Origin: Bacillus sp. HSf4 | GTDB lineage: Bacteria; Bacillota; Bacilli; Bacillales; Bacillaceae | Assembly: GCF_029537375.1 (NCBI RefSeq) | Contig: NZ_CP120679.1 | Span: 353,501-417,500 of the forward strand | Length of the DNA stretch: 64,000 nucleotides | Direction: 5' to 3' | In this document: piece by piece, positions 1 through 8,989 of the stretch | Layout of the letters: each line of letters begins with the position of its first letter | Position numbering within the stretch: the stretch's first letter is position 1 | The notes under the pieces: model-generated | The model's database searches: none | Told to the model about the DNA's origin: nothing | Seen by the model: only the letters and a program-made list of their open reading frames with translations | Position numbers and translations under genes: made by a program

Positions 1-459
1 GTACGGCTTGCGCTCTAACATGTCCGTCAGCATGTTTCGGAAAGGTTCGAATTCTTCTTCACTTTTTATGTACGACTCAATGACAGCCTCGGGAAGTTGT
101 AAAATCTCTGATTCGATAAATGAAAGGCCCGCATTGATTTTCGCCTTCAGCGCGGCCATTTTTGAAGCATTCGCTTGATTGATGGGGTTTGTCAAATCTT
201 CTGACTTTTTGAGGTAGATATAGGCGATAGCCTTGCTTAAACGCTTCATGATCTGTTCTTCCATCAGCAAACAATCGAGCAGGACTTGTGCGCCTTCATG
301 AAGTCTTCCTTTAAAAGATGTGATCGCCGATAAGTCATCCTCAATGTTGGCCAGCTCGTCTTTCCAAGCTGCGTCTGAAGAAAACAAATCTGTCAGTTTC
401 CATGTCATCTCTTTCGCAACTTCTGAACGGTTCAGTCTCTTTTCAGCCGCTTTTTTCAA
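1..459 (-). CDS. M3 family oligoendopeptidase F-like protein (N-terminal part)
   Basis: This is the 5' part of a gene on the minus strand that runs off the left edge. The frame is open from position 1 to a TTG at 459, which is preceded by a GGGGGAG ribosome site 5 bases upstream. About 153 residues are visible. They include MTWKLTDLFSSDAAW near residue 17, typical of the N-terminal domain of M3B oligoendopeptidases (PepF), and a helical segment with IYLKKSEDLTNP. The HExxH zinc motif lies in the missing part. The family consists of cytoplasmic zinc peptidases that hydrolyse short peptides. The family call rests on the N-terminal domain only, so the exact subfamily is uncertain. Confidence 0.72.
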   Translation of the reverse strand, partial: MKKAAEKRLNRSEVAKEMTWKLTDLFSSDAAWKDELANIEDDLSAITSFKGRLHEGAQVLLDCLLMEEQIMKRLSKAIAYIYLKKSEDLTNPINQANASKMAALKAKINAGLSFIESEILQLPEAVIESYIKSEEEFEPFRNMLTDMLERKPY

Positions 460-535
460 TCGATCTCCCCCAATTCCGATTATTTCGTGTTTCTAATTAA
501 TTATATAAAAGACAGAGGCTGAATGAAACAAAATA

Positions 536-567
536 AAAACGACGATTTCTGATGAAACCGCCGTTTT
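536..567 (-). terminator. Rho-independent terminator of the YwzA-like gene
   Basis: The arms at 536-549 and 554-567 pair around a four-base loop. Read on the minus strand the two imperfect positions become G-U pairs, and an A/T-rich tract follows. It lies 6 bases past the stop of the minus-strand gene ending at 574. Confidence 0.6.
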
Positions 568-573
568 ATTGCT

Positions 574-831
574 TCACTTGCGTTCACTCATGCTTCGCAT
601 CACAAGGCTCACGATAAAGATCAGGATGATCGCCCCAACCAGAGCGGGGATGATATTAAATCCGCCAATCATCGGCCCCCAGTTTCCTAAGATCAGTGAT
701 CCCAGCCATGAACCGACAAATCCGGCGATGATGTTGCCGATGATTCCTCCAGGTACATCCCGTCTGATAATAAGGCCCGCAAGCCAGCCGAGAATCCCTC
801 CGATGATTAAAGACCAAATCAGTCCAAACAC
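574..831 (-). CDS. GlsB/YeaQ/YmgE family small membrane protein (YwzA-like)
   Basis: This encodes an 85-residue, glycine-rich hydrophobic protein with three likely membrane helices (residues 3-20, 28-50, 57-78). The spacing of glycines (LIIGGILGWLAG, GGIIGNIIAGFVGSWLG) is typical of the transglycosylase-associated/YeaQ family, whose members are stress-linked membrane proteins of unknown biochemical role. B. subtilis YwzA is similar. I chose GTG at 831 because an AAGGAGG site lies 8 bases upstream. The longer reading from 879 adds 16 charged residues and lacks a ribosome site. It is monocistronic with its own terminator. Confidence 0.85.
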   Translation of the reverse strand: MFGLIWSLIIGGILGWLAGLIIRRDVPGGIIGNIIAGFVGSWLGSLILGNWGPMIGGFNIIPALVGAIILIFIVSLVMRSMSERK

Positions 832-997
832 AGATATTGCCTCCTTGATATTTTCCGTCTTTCCCTTAGCTTTTGACATTCATGAGGAACTATACCACTG
901 TTTTTTCTCAATGAAACCATTCTCAGAAATCAAACGTATGACATACCAACACCAAGAAAAGGCATACAACTCATAAAAGAAGAGAGAGGAGTTTGGC

Positions 998-2716
998 ATG
1001 AGACACCCCCTGAAAGAGTTGAAAGGTTTTCGCGAGTTTGCAGAAGAAGAAATGAAGCGGTGGAAAGTGCCCGGCGCTGCGGTTGGCATCATTAAAGACG
1101 ATGAGATCATCATGGCGGAAGGGTTCGGCTATAAAGACAAAGAAAGGAATTTAAAAGTGAATCCGGAGACCGTGTTTGCCATCGGTTCGGGGACTAAGGC
1201 TTTTACAACAGCAGCGATGGCGATTCTGGCTGATGAAGGAAAGCTGGAATGGGATAAGCCTGTCAGGGAATACCTGCCGGAGTTTCACATGCATGATCCT
1301 GTAGCGACTGAACGGATGACCCCAAGGGATTTGACATGCCACCGTTCCGGACTTCCCCGGCATGATATGATGTGGTACAACTCCCCTTTTTCAAGGGAGG
1401 AGCTCCTCAGGCGCATTCGCTATTTGGAGCCGAACAAGGATTTTCGTTCGATTTGGCAGTATCAAAATCTCATGTATATGACAGCCGGTCTTCTGGCGGG
1501 AAGAGTGGCCGGCACGACCTGGGAAGGGCTTGTGCAAGAGCGGCTGTTTGAGCCTTTAAAAATGACATCAAGCAATTTTTCGGTTGAGGATATGAAAAAG
1601 CAGCCGGATCATTCCTTGCCATATCAAGAAAAAGCCGGATCAGCAGAACAAATTCCATTTCGCAATATCGATGCGATCGGGCCGGCAGGTTCCATCAATT
1701 CGAATGTGCTGGATATGGCCAACTGGGTGAGGTTCCAGCTTGGCAGCGGAGAGTTCAGCGGCATTTTATCGGCCGGGAGCCTGAATGAAATGCATACTCC
1801 TTATATTCCATGCGACCCGTTCATGAAAGCGAAAGAGATCCCAATTTCAAGCTATGGGCTTGGCTGGATCATCGAGCCGTACAGGGGATACCGCATGATT
1901 CACCACGGAGGAAATATCGACGGCTTTTCATCGCTTGTCTCTTTCATGCCTGACGAAAAAATCGGCGTCGTCATTTTGACCAATATGAACGCCAGCCTGC
2001 TCCCAAATGTGCTGGCATACCATATTTTTGATCGTATGCTTGGTCTCTGTGACATCGATTGGAGCAGCCGCTTGAAAGGTGAAGCGGAAAAAATGAAAGC
2101 GGCTCTCATTAGACAGGATCGCACCGCACATTTAAGCAAGATCGAAGGAACGCAGCCGTCCCATGCTCTTGAGGATTATACGGGGATCTATGAGCATCCG
2201 GGCTACGGAGAATTAAAAATAGAGCTTACCGACGGAACATTGCAGGCGCTGTTTCATTCGTTTGTCATGCCTTTGACTCATTATCATTATGATACGTTCG
2301 AAATGGAGCTGAAGCTTTCTGAGACGACCAAGCTTCTGGCATCCTTTACCATTGATGTGAACGGACATATCAGCCGTTTCTCCGTACCGTTTGAAATGGC
2401 GCCCGGTGCAAAAGAAATCGAGTTTGTGAAAAAGCCTGATGAGCGATTGTCCGATCCTGAATTTCTCGCTTTGCTGACTGGAGTGTATGTGCTTGAAGAC
2501 GGAACAGAAGTCGCTGTTTCCCTCGGAGGGGAGCGGACACTAAGGGTAACATTGCCTGGTCAGCCGGTATACGAGCTTGTGCCTTACCGTGAGCTGACTT
2601 TTCAAATCAAACATCTGCCTGGATACAGCATTCGGTTTGAGACGGATGATTCCGAACAGGTGAAAGGCCTTCGGTTTATCCAGCCGAACGGCGAGTTTCC
2701 TGCTGTCCGGAAATAA
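998..2716 (+). CDS. Serine hydrolase, beta-lactamase/class C PBP-like
   Basis: This is a 572-residue protein of the serine beta-lactamase / DD-peptidase-like superfamily. The catalytic motifs are present: SGTK at residues 64-67 (SxxK), YQN at 155-157 (YxN) and HGG at 303-305 in place of KTG. The beta-lactamase domain covers about residues 10-350. The rest, about 390-570, resembles the beta-rich C-terminal domain (DUF3471 type) of esterase-like members. No signal peptide is visible, so a cytoplasmic esterase or D-aminopeptidase-like activity is more likely than wall synthesis. The substrate cannot be read from sequence. A GAGAGAGGAG ribosome site precedes the ATG. The neighbours do not hint at a pathway. 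Confidence 0.85.
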   Translation: MRHPLKELKGFREFAEEEMKRWKVPGAAVGIIKDDEIIMAEGFGYKDKERNLKVNPETVFAIGSGTKAFTTAAMAILADEGKLEWDKPVREYLPEFHMHDPVATERMTPRDLTCHRSGLPRHDMMWYNSPFSREELLRRIRYLEPNKDFRSIWQYQNLMYMTAGLLAGRVAGTTWEGLVQERLFEPLKMTSSNFSVEDMKKQPDHSLPYQEKAGSAEQIPFRNIDAIGPAGSINSNVLDMANWVRFQLGSGEFSGILSAGSLNEMHTPYIPCDPFMKAKEIPISSYGLGWIIEPYRGYRMIHHGGNIDGFSSLVSFMPDEKIGVVILTNMNASLLPNVLAYHIFDRMLGLCDIDWSSRLKGEAEKMKAALIRQDRTAHLSKIEGTQPSHALEDYTGIYEHPGYGELKIELTDGTLQALFHSFVMPLTHYHYDTFEMELKLSETTKLLASFTIDVNGHISRFSVPFEMAPGAKEIEFVKKPDERLSDPEFLALLTGVYVLEDGTEVAVSLGGERTLRVTLPGQPVYELVPYRELTFQIKHLPGYSIRFETDDSEQVKGLRFIQPNGEFPAVRK

Positions 2717-2740
2717 CCTCTCATAGAAACGATTCGACTT

Positions 2741-2756
2741 TATTTCCCGAGAAATA
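2741..2756. terminator. Weak hairpin between convergent genes
   Basis: TATTTC (2741-2746) and GAAATA (2751-2756) can pair, with a possible outer extension in which CGACTT pairs loosely with AATGTCG. It lies between the convergent stops at 2716 and 2777. There is no clear T-run, so termination is only a guess. Confidence 0.3.
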
Positions 2757-2776
2757 GATAAGAATGTCGAGTCCAT

Positions 2777-4108
2777 TTAAGTCATCTTTCCGGCGCTGGC
2801 TTCCCATAGTAAATCAGCGAGATGGACGGCTCTGACATGATCCGACAGTCCAGCCCGTTCAATGCCGAGTTTCATTTGCAGGAGGCAGCCGGGATTAGCG
2901 GTGACAATCGTTTCCGCTTGAACCGCTTGTGCTGCTTCCATCTTGGAATCGAGTATTGTCATCGACATGTTCGCTTCCACGATATTATAAATGCCGGCCG
3001 AGCCGCAGCAGCTGTCAGCGTTTTTCATTTCTTTGAATTCAATTCCTTTGATGCTGCGGAGGAGCCGGCGGGGCTCGGCAGACGTTTTCATCACATTGCG
3101 CAGGTGGCATGAGTCCTGATAGGTGACAGTCTGAACAGGCAGTTCAAGGGATTTTTCAGCAAAGTCCAACTCCAATAGAACGGAGGAAAAATCTCTCAGC
3201 TTGCCTGTGAAGGATGCCGCCCGTTCCCACCAGTCGGGATCGCTTTTGAGAAGATGATCATATTCGCTTAAAAATGCTCCGCATCCGCCGGCGTTTGTCA
3301 CGATATAATCGGCGTCCAATTCCTCGAATGCCTGAATATTCCGTTTTGCCAGTTGAACGGCCAGATCCTTCTCGCCGCTGTGGCCGTGCAGAGCGCCGCA
3401 GCAGGCCTGCCGGTCGGGGATGACGACTTCGCACCCCGCCATTTGCAGCAGTTTGATCGTGGCCATATTTGTGTCCAGGAACAAGGTATCCATTAAACAG
3501 CCTGAGAAGAAAGCGGCGCGCTTCTTGTGACCGCCGAGCGGCGGCAGATGGTCCGGGCGGCTTTTCAGCTGCTTCATATCCGGGACTTTGGGCAGGATGC
3601 TTTCCATTTTTGCCAGGTGTTCCGGCAACATCCGCAGCATGCCTGATTTTCTGATGATGGTTTGCATGCCGGAGCGCTGATAGAAGCCAAGCATTCCGGT
3701 CAGCGCCCGGATTCTCTGTTGATGAGGGAACAGCCCTTTAAATACAGCACTGCGCAGCACCTTTTTAGGAAGGGAGTGTTTTTTATGCTGCTGAATAATG
3801 TCTCTTGCCTCCTCCAATAAACGCCCGTACTGAACTCCTGACGGACATACCGGTTCACAGGCGCGGCAGCCGAGGCAAAGGTCAAGAGAGCGTTCGACAT
3901 CTTTATCAGGCTCAATCCCCCCGTCTGCGACCGCTTTCATTAAGGCGATCCGCCCCCGCGGAGAATGGCTTTCCTGAAAGCCCGATTCTATGTAGGTCGG
4001 GCACGATGGAAGGCAGAAGCCGCAGCGCATGCAATTGAGCAGTTCTTCTTCATCCATCCGCTCTTTAAACTGCTGCTGGATGACTTTTTGTTCTTTTGCT
4101 GTCGTCAT
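2777..4108 (-). CDS. glcF: Glycolate oxidase iron-sulfur subunit (GlcF/YsfD)
   Basis: This is a 443-residue protein with two CxxCxxCxxxCP clusters, at C26/C29/C32/C36 and C78/C81/C84/C88, for two [4Fe-4S] centres. Two CCG-type cysteine-rich domains follow (ACCGALHGHSG, SCCGSAGIYN). This is the GlcF subunit layout. With GlcD it oxidises glycolate, or a related 2-hydroxy acid, to the 2-oxo acid and passes electrons to the quinone pool. Its start overlaps the end of glcD by 4 bases (ATGA), so the two are translationally coupled. The equivalents in B. subtilis are YsfD and YsfC. Lactate or another hydroxy acid remains possible as substrate. Confidence 0.92.
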   Translation of the reverse strand: MTTAKEQKVIQQQFKERMDEEELLNCMRCGFCLPSCPTYIESGFQESHSPRGRIALMKAVADGGIEPDKDVERSLDLCLGCRACEPVCPSGVQYGRLLEEARDIIQQHKKHSLPKKVLRSAVFKGLFPHQQRIRALTGMLGFYQRSGMQTIIRKSGMLRMLPEHLAKMESILPKVPDMKQLKSRPDHLPPLGGHKKRAAFFSGCLMDTLFLDTNMATIKLLQMAGCEVVIPDRQACCGALHGHSGEKDLAVQLAKRNIQAFEELDADYIVTNAGGCGAFLSEYDHLLKSDPDWWERAASFTGKLRDFSSVLLELDFAEKSLELPVQTVTYQDSCHLRNVMKTSAEPRRLLRSIKGIEFKEMKNADSCCGSAGIYNIVEANMSMTILDSKMEAAQAVQAETIVTANPGCLLQMKLGIERAGLSDHVRAVHLADLLWEASAGKMT

Positions 4109-5517
4109 TTTGCTACCACCACCCGTTTGCGGGAGTCTTTCGCAAATATTTTCCCTGGATTCAAAATGTTGTATGGATCAAATGCTTGTTTCAAGGCTTT
4201 CATCGCAGCGATTCCAGCCTCACCGATTTTAAGCTCCAAATAGGGGGCTTTCATTTCGCCGACTCCGTGTTCGCCAGTGATGGTTCCTCCGAGTTCAACG
4301 GCTTTTTTGAAGATGTCTTCAAAAGCTTTTTCGACTCGTTCCATTTCTTCGCTGTTTCGTATGTCAGTCGTGCAAGTCGGATGCAGATTTCCGTCTCCGG
4401 CATGACCGAATGTGCAAATGGTGATGTTGTGTTTTTTGGCGATGTTGTTGATCGCTTTAACCATTTCAGCGACTTTTGAGCGGGGGACTGTGGCGTCCTC
4501 CAGAATGGTCGTCGGCTTTAAACGGGCCAAAGCAGATAGTGCCGCACGGCGCGCGTTGCGCAAATTTTCCGCTTCGGCTTCCGTCTGTGCTGTTTGCACG
4601 GACACGGCATTTCCTTTTTTGCAGATGTCTTCAATGATGCCGATGTCCCGGCTGACCGTTTCAGCCGATCCGTCCTGTTCAATCAAAAGAACAGCTTTGG
4701 CATGGACGGGGAGGCCGATTTTTGCAAAGTCTTCGATGACTTGAAGCGTCGGCTGATCAAGAAATTCAAGGGTTGTCGGAATGATTTTGTGAGCGATGAT
4801 GTCTGATACAGATTTGGCTGCAGCGTCGATGTCTTGATAGAGAGCGAGGACGGTTTTCTTTGTTTCGGGAGCAGGGATTAATTTTAACGTAGCTTCAGTG
4901 ATGATGCCGAGCGTCCCTTCAGAGCCGACAAATAAACGCGTCAGATCGTAGCCGGCGACGTCTTTGGCAAGCTTTCCCCCGGTGCGGATGATATCCCCGT
5001 TGGCCAAAACGATTTCTAAAGCCATGACATAATCACGGGTCACACCATACTTCAGCCCCCGTAAACCGCCCGAATTTTCATTGATATTTCCGCCGATTGT
5101 GGAAATTTTCATTGAACTGGGGTCGGGAGGATAAAACAGCCCTTTTTCCTCTGCTGCACGAATCAAGTCCAGTGTGATGACTCCGGGCTGAACGGTCATA
5201 GTCAAATTTTCTTCATCGATTTCCAATATCTGATTCATATGTTTAAACAGGAGCACGATCCCGCCTTCTGTCGGGCAAGTGCCTGCACAGAGGTTGGTGC
5301 CGGAACCCCGCGGCACAATCGGGATGCGGTGGGCGCTTGCAATTTTCAATATGTCCGATACTTCGTCCTTGCTGCGCGGCGCAATGACGGCGTCAGGCAT
5401 TGATTGGAACTGCGGTGTGGCATCATACGAGTAGACGAGCCGTCCGGCATTGGAATCATCATAATTCTCATGCCCGACGATATCCATCAGTTGGGATTTG
5501 ATTTTGGTGGAAATCAT
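4105..5517 (-). CDS. glcD: Glycolate oxidase FAD subunit (GlcD/YsfC)
   Basis: This is a 470-residue flavoprotein of the FAD-binding type 4 / vanillyl-alcohol oxidase superfamily. The FAD-binding half covers about residues 40-220, with PRGSGTNLCAG and GSEGTLGI. The C-terminal half ends with the typical GHAGDGNLHP and GEHGVGEMK motifs near residues 365 and 415. It is the catalytic subunit of glycolate oxidase and works with GlcF, encoded directly downstream. The ATG at 5517 follows an AAGGATGTGATCACAA stretch on the minus strand. A cre-like palindrome lies about 36 bases upstream, which fits carbon-source control. Confidence 0.93.
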   Translation of the reverse strand: MISTKIKSQLMDIVGHENYDDSNAGRLVYSYDATPQFQSMPDAVIAPRSKDEVSDILKIASAHRIPIVPRGSGTNLCAGTCPTEGGIVLLFKHMNQILEIDEENLTMTVQPGVITLDLIRAAEEKGLFYPPDPSSMKISTIGGNINENSGGLRGLKYGVTRDYVMALEIVLANGDIIRTGGKLAKDVAGYDLTRLFVGSEGTLGIITEATLKLIPAPETKKTVLALYQDIDAAAKSVSDIIAHKIIPTTLEFLDQPTLQVIEDFAKIGLPVHAKAVLLIEQDGSAETVSRDIGIIEDICKKGNAVSVQTAQTEAEAENLRNARRAALSALARLKPTTILEDATVPRSKVAEMVKAINNIAKKHNITICTFGHAGDGNLHPTCTTDIRNSEEMERVEKAFEDIFKKAVELGGTITGEHGVGEMKAPYLELKIGEAGIAAMKALKQAFDPYNILNPGKIFAKDSRKRVVVAK

Positions 5518-5552
5518 TTGTGATCACATCCTTTACCAATCATTATACAAAA

Positions 5553-5566
5553 TTGAAACGATTTCA
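5553..5566. promoter_or_regulatory. cre-like palindrome upstream of glcDF
   Basis: TTGAAACGATTTCA matches the CcpA site consensus TGWAANCGNTNWCA at 12 of 14 positions, with a central CG flanked by A/T arms. It lies 36 bases before the glcD start and could mediate glucose repression. Binding is inferred. Confidence 0.45.
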
Positions 5567-5594
5567 AAAAATCATTCTTTTAAACTTATAAAAT

Positions 5595-5633
5595 AAAAAC
5601 AACCCGCTTCCGGAAAGAAAATGGGTTGTTTTT
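5595..5633. terminator. Bidirectional terminator after the PTS operon
   Basis: AAAAACAACCC (5595-5605) pairs with GGGTTGTTTTT (5623-5633), giving an 11-bp stem. A/T-rich tails follow on both sides. It ends the minus-strand PTS operon whose last gene stops at 5651. Confidence 0.8.
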
Positions 5634-5650
5634 AGTGTGGAGAGACGGCA

Positions 5651-5953
5651 TTATTGCGTCAGTTCGATCGCTTGATCCAGAACTTTTGCTCCGTTCATCA
5701 TTCCATATGCGATTTGGTCAATGATATCCACGGGCGTCTTGTACTGTGCGGCTCGTTCTGTCATTTGTTTTTTTAAATAACGGACTTGCGGTCCGATCAG
5801 TATGACATCAATATCCTCCAGATGGCTTTGTAAATCTGCTTCAGCATAAGCGTTGATTTCTGCATTGATGTCACGGCTTCCCGCTTCTTCCCTCATTTTT
5901 TTTACCAGCATGCTAGTCGACATTCCGGCGGAACATACAAGTGCTATCTTCAT
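5651..5953 (-). CDS. PTS lactose/cellobiose-family IIB component
   Basis: This 100-residue protein begins with the IIB phosphorylation-loop sequence VCSAGMSTS. C7 is the predicted phospho-cysteine that takes phosphate from IIA and passes it to the incoming sugar. Length and motif fit LicB/ChbB. It is the last gene of an operon ordered GH4 hydrolase - IIC - IIA - IIB. The IIA stop and the IIB start overlap (ATGA), so translation of IIB is probably coupled to the frameshifted IIA gene. The sugar is most likely N,N'-diacetylchitobiose, judging from the deacetylase and chitinase neighbours; cellobiose is the alternative. Confidence 0.9.
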   Translation of the reverse strand: MKIALVCSAGMSTSMLVKKMREEAGSRDINAEINAYAEADLQSHLEDIDVILIGPQVRYLKKQMTERAAQYKTPVDIIDQIAYGMMNGAKVLDQAIELTQ

Positions 5954-6283
5954 GCTTCACTTCCTCTCCTCAGGGCTTGATATAAATGAATCATTTCGTT
6001 CGCTAAATCTTTTAAAGTCATGGACGTCATCAAATGGTCTTGTGCATGGATTAATAATAGATTGGGTGAAAGGCGTTCGCCTTGCGCCTCTTTTTGCAAT
6101 AAGCGGGTTTGCGCCTGATGCGCTTGAAGCAGTTCCGCATCTGCTTTCTTGGATCTTTTGATTTGCTGACTCGTACTCGCTTTTTTTCACACACTGCAAT
6201 GCTTCCATTGCAGATGAACGCGCATTTCCAGCATGCAAGATGATTTCAAATGACACCTGTTCCAGATTCAATGGATGTGTCAA
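5950..6283 (-). pseudogene. PTS lactose/cellobiose-family IIA component, frameshifted
   Basis: The frame from the ATG at 6283 reads a normal IIA N-terminus (LEQVSFEIILHAGNARSSAM) and then turns into an unrelated tail that stops at 5957. The true continuation is in another frame: ADAELLQAHQAQTRLLQKEA, then LLLIHAQDHLMTS with the conserved phosphorylatable histidine region, stopping at 5950 and overlapping the IIB start. Removing one A from the AAA at 6145-6147 (plus strand TTT) restores one frame reading QKIQEADAELL and a 110-residue product, the usual LicA length. The cause is either a real one-base insertion or a sequencing error. If real, the PTS lacks its own IIA. Confidence 0.85.
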
Positions 6284-6301
6284 AAGCCTTCACTCCTTTA
6301 T

Positions 6302-7585
6302 TCACTTTCGGTTTGTTAACAGGGCGGCTCTCTCTGCCGCTTTAATGAATGGCAGGTAGAGCAAGACAGCCAGCGCCAGATTGAAGATTTGCAAAAAAAC
6401 TCCCCGGATTGATCCTCCGGTTACAAGATAACCGCTGACAATCGGCGGTGTCGTCCATGGAAGGATGGCTACCGTTTTCGGAACGAGCCCGGAGGCTAAA
6501 GCGATGTATGATGTAACCGTTAAAACTAATGGAATCAATATAAAAGGAATGAACATAATCGGATTTAATACGATGGGAAGGCCGAACAGGACAGGTTCAT
6601 TAATGTTAAAAAAGCCTGGTGCGGCGGATACCTTTCCGATCGTTTTGTAGTGCTTCGATTTCACGCCGATAAAAATAGCAGCGAGCAAAGCCAATGTCGT
6701 CCCCGATCCTCCCATAAACACATAAGAATCAAAGAAGGGCTTGGTCACGATATAAGGCACTTCAAAAGCGCTCATTCCTTGCGAGAATAAATGCTGGTTT
6801 TCCTGAATGAGCGGAAGGTAGATGGATTCCATAATCGGTCCGAGGATATTTGTTCCGTGCAATCCGAAAAACCAAAGCAAGTGATTCAAGAAAGTAAAAA
6901 CCAATGCTGATCCAACCGTGTTGGAAAGGCCTTGAAGCGGTTCCTGGATCGTGCTGAAGACCAGCTCGTGTAAGCTTTGTCCGGAAAAATAAACGATCAG
7001 AGTGTTCAATAATCCTGCTGCCGCCAAAATCACAGCAGCCGGCAATAAAGCATTCAAGGATTTTGTCACGCCATCAGGCACGCCGTCAGGCATTTTAATT
7101 TTAAGTTTCTCATTTTGAGAGAAGAGCCTGAATGCTTCTGTTGACAGCAAAGCCGTGATCAATCCGACGAAAAGGCCTTGAGCCCCCAGCCAAGTCATGG
7201 AAAAGCCAAAGTCTTCCGTCGTCGGTGTAAGGACGGCGAATGCCCCGACCCCGATTAATGCGGCAGAAAGACCATCAGTCCGATAAGATTCTGCTAGCTT
7301 GAAGCTGACAGCCGCAACGGCCAGCAAACTTAAAATGGCAAATGAACCATTCCACACAGCTCCGCCGGCTGCCGTCCATCCTTCGCCAAAAAGGCCGGTC
7401 ATGAAATCCTGAAATGCCGGTATTGGGAATTGATTGACCAGAATGGCAAGAGAGCCGATGATGATTAAAGGCATAATGGCAATGAACCCATCACGTATGG
7501 CAATTAAGTGCCTTTGAGAGCCGATTCTACCAGCGATCGGCATGATTTTAGATTCGATGAACGTCATGATCTTATTTTGTTTCAT
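6302..7585 (-). CDS. PTS lactose/cellobiose-family IIC permease
   Basis: This 427-residue integral membrane protein has about ten hydrophobic segments and the EIIC cellobiose-type pattern. Examples are the N-terminal IGSQRHLIAIRDGFIAIMPL and NEPVLFGLPIVLNPIMFIPF in the C-terminal half, the sugar-binding NEPV(L/I)FG motif. It forms the translocation channel for a beta-linked disaccharide, which is phosphorylated by IIB during uptake. The start overlaps the stop of the upstream GH4 gene (ATGA), and the IIA gene follows after 18 bases, so the four genes form one transcript. Confidence 0.93.
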   Translation of the reverse strand: MKQNKIMTFIESKIMPIAGRIGSQRHLIAIRDGFIAIMPLIIIGSLAILVNQFPIPAFQDFMTGLFGEGWTAAGGAVWNGSFAILSLLAVAAVSFKLAESYRTDGLSAALIGVGAFAVLTPTTEDFGFSMTWLGAQGLFVGLITALLSTEAFRLFSQNEKLKIKMPDGVPDGVTKSLNALLPAAVILAAAGLLNTLIVYFSGQSLHELVFSTIQEPLQGLSNTVGSALVFTFLNHLLWFFGLHGTNILGPIMESIYLPLIQENQHLFSQGMSAFEVPYIVTKPFFDSYVFMGGSGTTLALLAAIFIGVKSKHYKTIGKVSAAPGFFNINEPVLFGLPIVLNPIMFIPFILIPLVLTVTSYIALASGLVPKTVAILPWTTPPIVSGYLVTGGSIRGVFLQIFNLALAVLLYLPFIKAAERAALLTNRK

Positions 7586-8907
7586 CGTACTTTTGCCTCC
7601 TCAAAGAACTGCGGAAGATCATGTTTATGAGCCTCAAGCATTTCATTCATCACCGTCTGGGCTTTATGATCAGATGGAATCAGCGGATTCATGATCATTG
7701 CGGAGTACAACGTGTTTTCATCACCTGTGACCGCTGCTTTGATGACCAATTGCTCGAATTTTTTCATAGAAATCACCGCCCCGCTGATGGAATCCGGCAG
7801 TTTTCCGACTGTCAGCGGCATAGGTCCGCTTTTTGTGATGACACTGTTGACTTCAATCACCGCATCATGCGGAAGATCTGGTATGCTTCCTTTATTCAAT
7901 GTATTGACGGTCTGAATATCCAGCGAATGTTGATAAAGCGAGGTCATTAATGAGCAGGCTGATTCACTGTAATAAGCTCCTCCGCGGCTTTCTAATTCTT
8001 TGGGCTTTTCATGGATGTCTGTGTTTTTGTATGTTTCAAATAGCTGTTTTTCTATTTCCATGACGGCATCTGCGCGTGTCCCGTTGTTTTGGTATGCTTC
8101 GATATCTTTTGCAAGCACATCTTCATACTGGTAATAGTACTGATGATACGGGTTCGGAAGCATGCGCAAAGAGCGTAAAAATTGGCGATTCCAAGGCAGC
8201 ATCGCAATATTGGAAGGAGAATAGTCGAGGGTGTCATTCAATAAATGATCGATTGTCTCCTCTGTCCGGTCCACTCCGTCTATCCATACCCTTTGCCCGA
8301 AGACGAAATGGTTGAGCCCCGCGAATTCAATCATGACACGATCCGCATCCACGCGGAAAATTTCTGCGATGCTGTTTTTCATGTTATAAGGAATATTGCA
8401 AACCCCGATGACTTTTTGATGGGGGCCATGCTTCAATAATGCTTCAGTCACGATGCCGGCCGGATTTGTAAAATTGATCAGCCACGCTTCTGGACAAATC
8501 TCTTTTATATCGCGAGCGATATCCAGCATGGCGGGAATCGTCCGCAAAGCTTTAAAAATACCGCCGGCTCCATTTGTTTCTTGGCCGATCAGACCATGGC
8601 TGAGCGGAATTTTTTCATCCAGCGCTCTGGCCTTTAATCCTCCGACTCTTATTTGAACCGTGACAAAATCGGCATGCTTAAGCGCTTGCGCACGATCTGT
8701 TGTATAGCTCAATTCAATCGGAACATCCGCACGTTTGATCATTCGCTTCGCAAGTTCTGAAGTGATGCGTACTTTTTCTGCTCCTTCCTCAATGTCGACG
8801 AGAACAATCTCCTTCACTGGAAAATGATGATGCCGCTTGATGACACCTTCGATGATTTCTGGTGTGTAGCTTGATCCCCCGCCTATCACGACTAATTTCA
8901 ACCCCAT
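7582..8907 (-). CDS. GH4 6-phospho-beta-glycosidase (LicH/ChbF-like)
   Basis: This 441-residue enzyme has the N-terminal NAD-binding motif VVIGGGSSYTPE of glycoside hydrolase family 4, which needs NAD and a divalent metal. VCNIPYNM and GLNHF supply the metal-site cysteine and histidine. It should split the phosphorylated disaccharide delivered by the PTS into a monosaccharide and its 6-phosphate. ATG 8907 has a GGAGGAGG site 6 bases upstream and begins directly at the Rossmann strand. The longer reading to 8949 runs through the ribosome site and was rejected. It is the first gene of the operon, controlled from the shared promoter region at 8908-9070. Confidence 0.9.
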   Translation of the reverse strand: MGLKLVVIGGGSSYTPEIIEGVIKRHHHFPVKEIVLVDIEEGAEKVRITSELAKRMIKRADVPIELSYTTDRAQALKHADFVTVQIRVGGLKARALDEKIPLSHGLIGQETNGAGGIFKALRTIPAMLDIARDIKEICPEAWLINFTNPAGIVTEALLKHGPHQKVIGVCNIPYNMKNSIAEIFRVDADRVMIEFAGLNHFVFGQRVWIDGVDRTEETIDHLLNDTLDYSPSNIAMLPWNRQFLRSLRMLPNPYHQYYYQYEDVLAKDIEAYQNNGTRADAVMEIEKQLFETYKNTDIHEKPKELESRGGAYYSESACSLMTSLYQHSLDIQTVNTLNKGSIPDLPHDAVIEVNSVITKSGPMPLTVGKLPDSISGAVISMKKFEQLVIKAAVTGDENTLYSAMIMNPLIPSDHKAQTVMNEMLEAHKHDLPQFFEEAKVR

Positions 8908-8933
8908 AGTCCCCCTCCTCCAATCTCTTTTTT

Positions 8934-8947
8934 TGAAAACGCTTAAC
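8934..8947. promoter_or_regulatory. cre-like site in the PTS operon leader
   Basis: TGAAAACGCTTAAC matches the CcpA consensus at 12 of 14 positions, with mismatches at the last two. It lies between the presumed start of transcription and the GH4 gene, a roadblock-type position. Confidence 0.45.
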
Positions 8948-8989
8948 ACAATTGAAACTTAACATGTAGTAACAAATTTGTCCACACAT

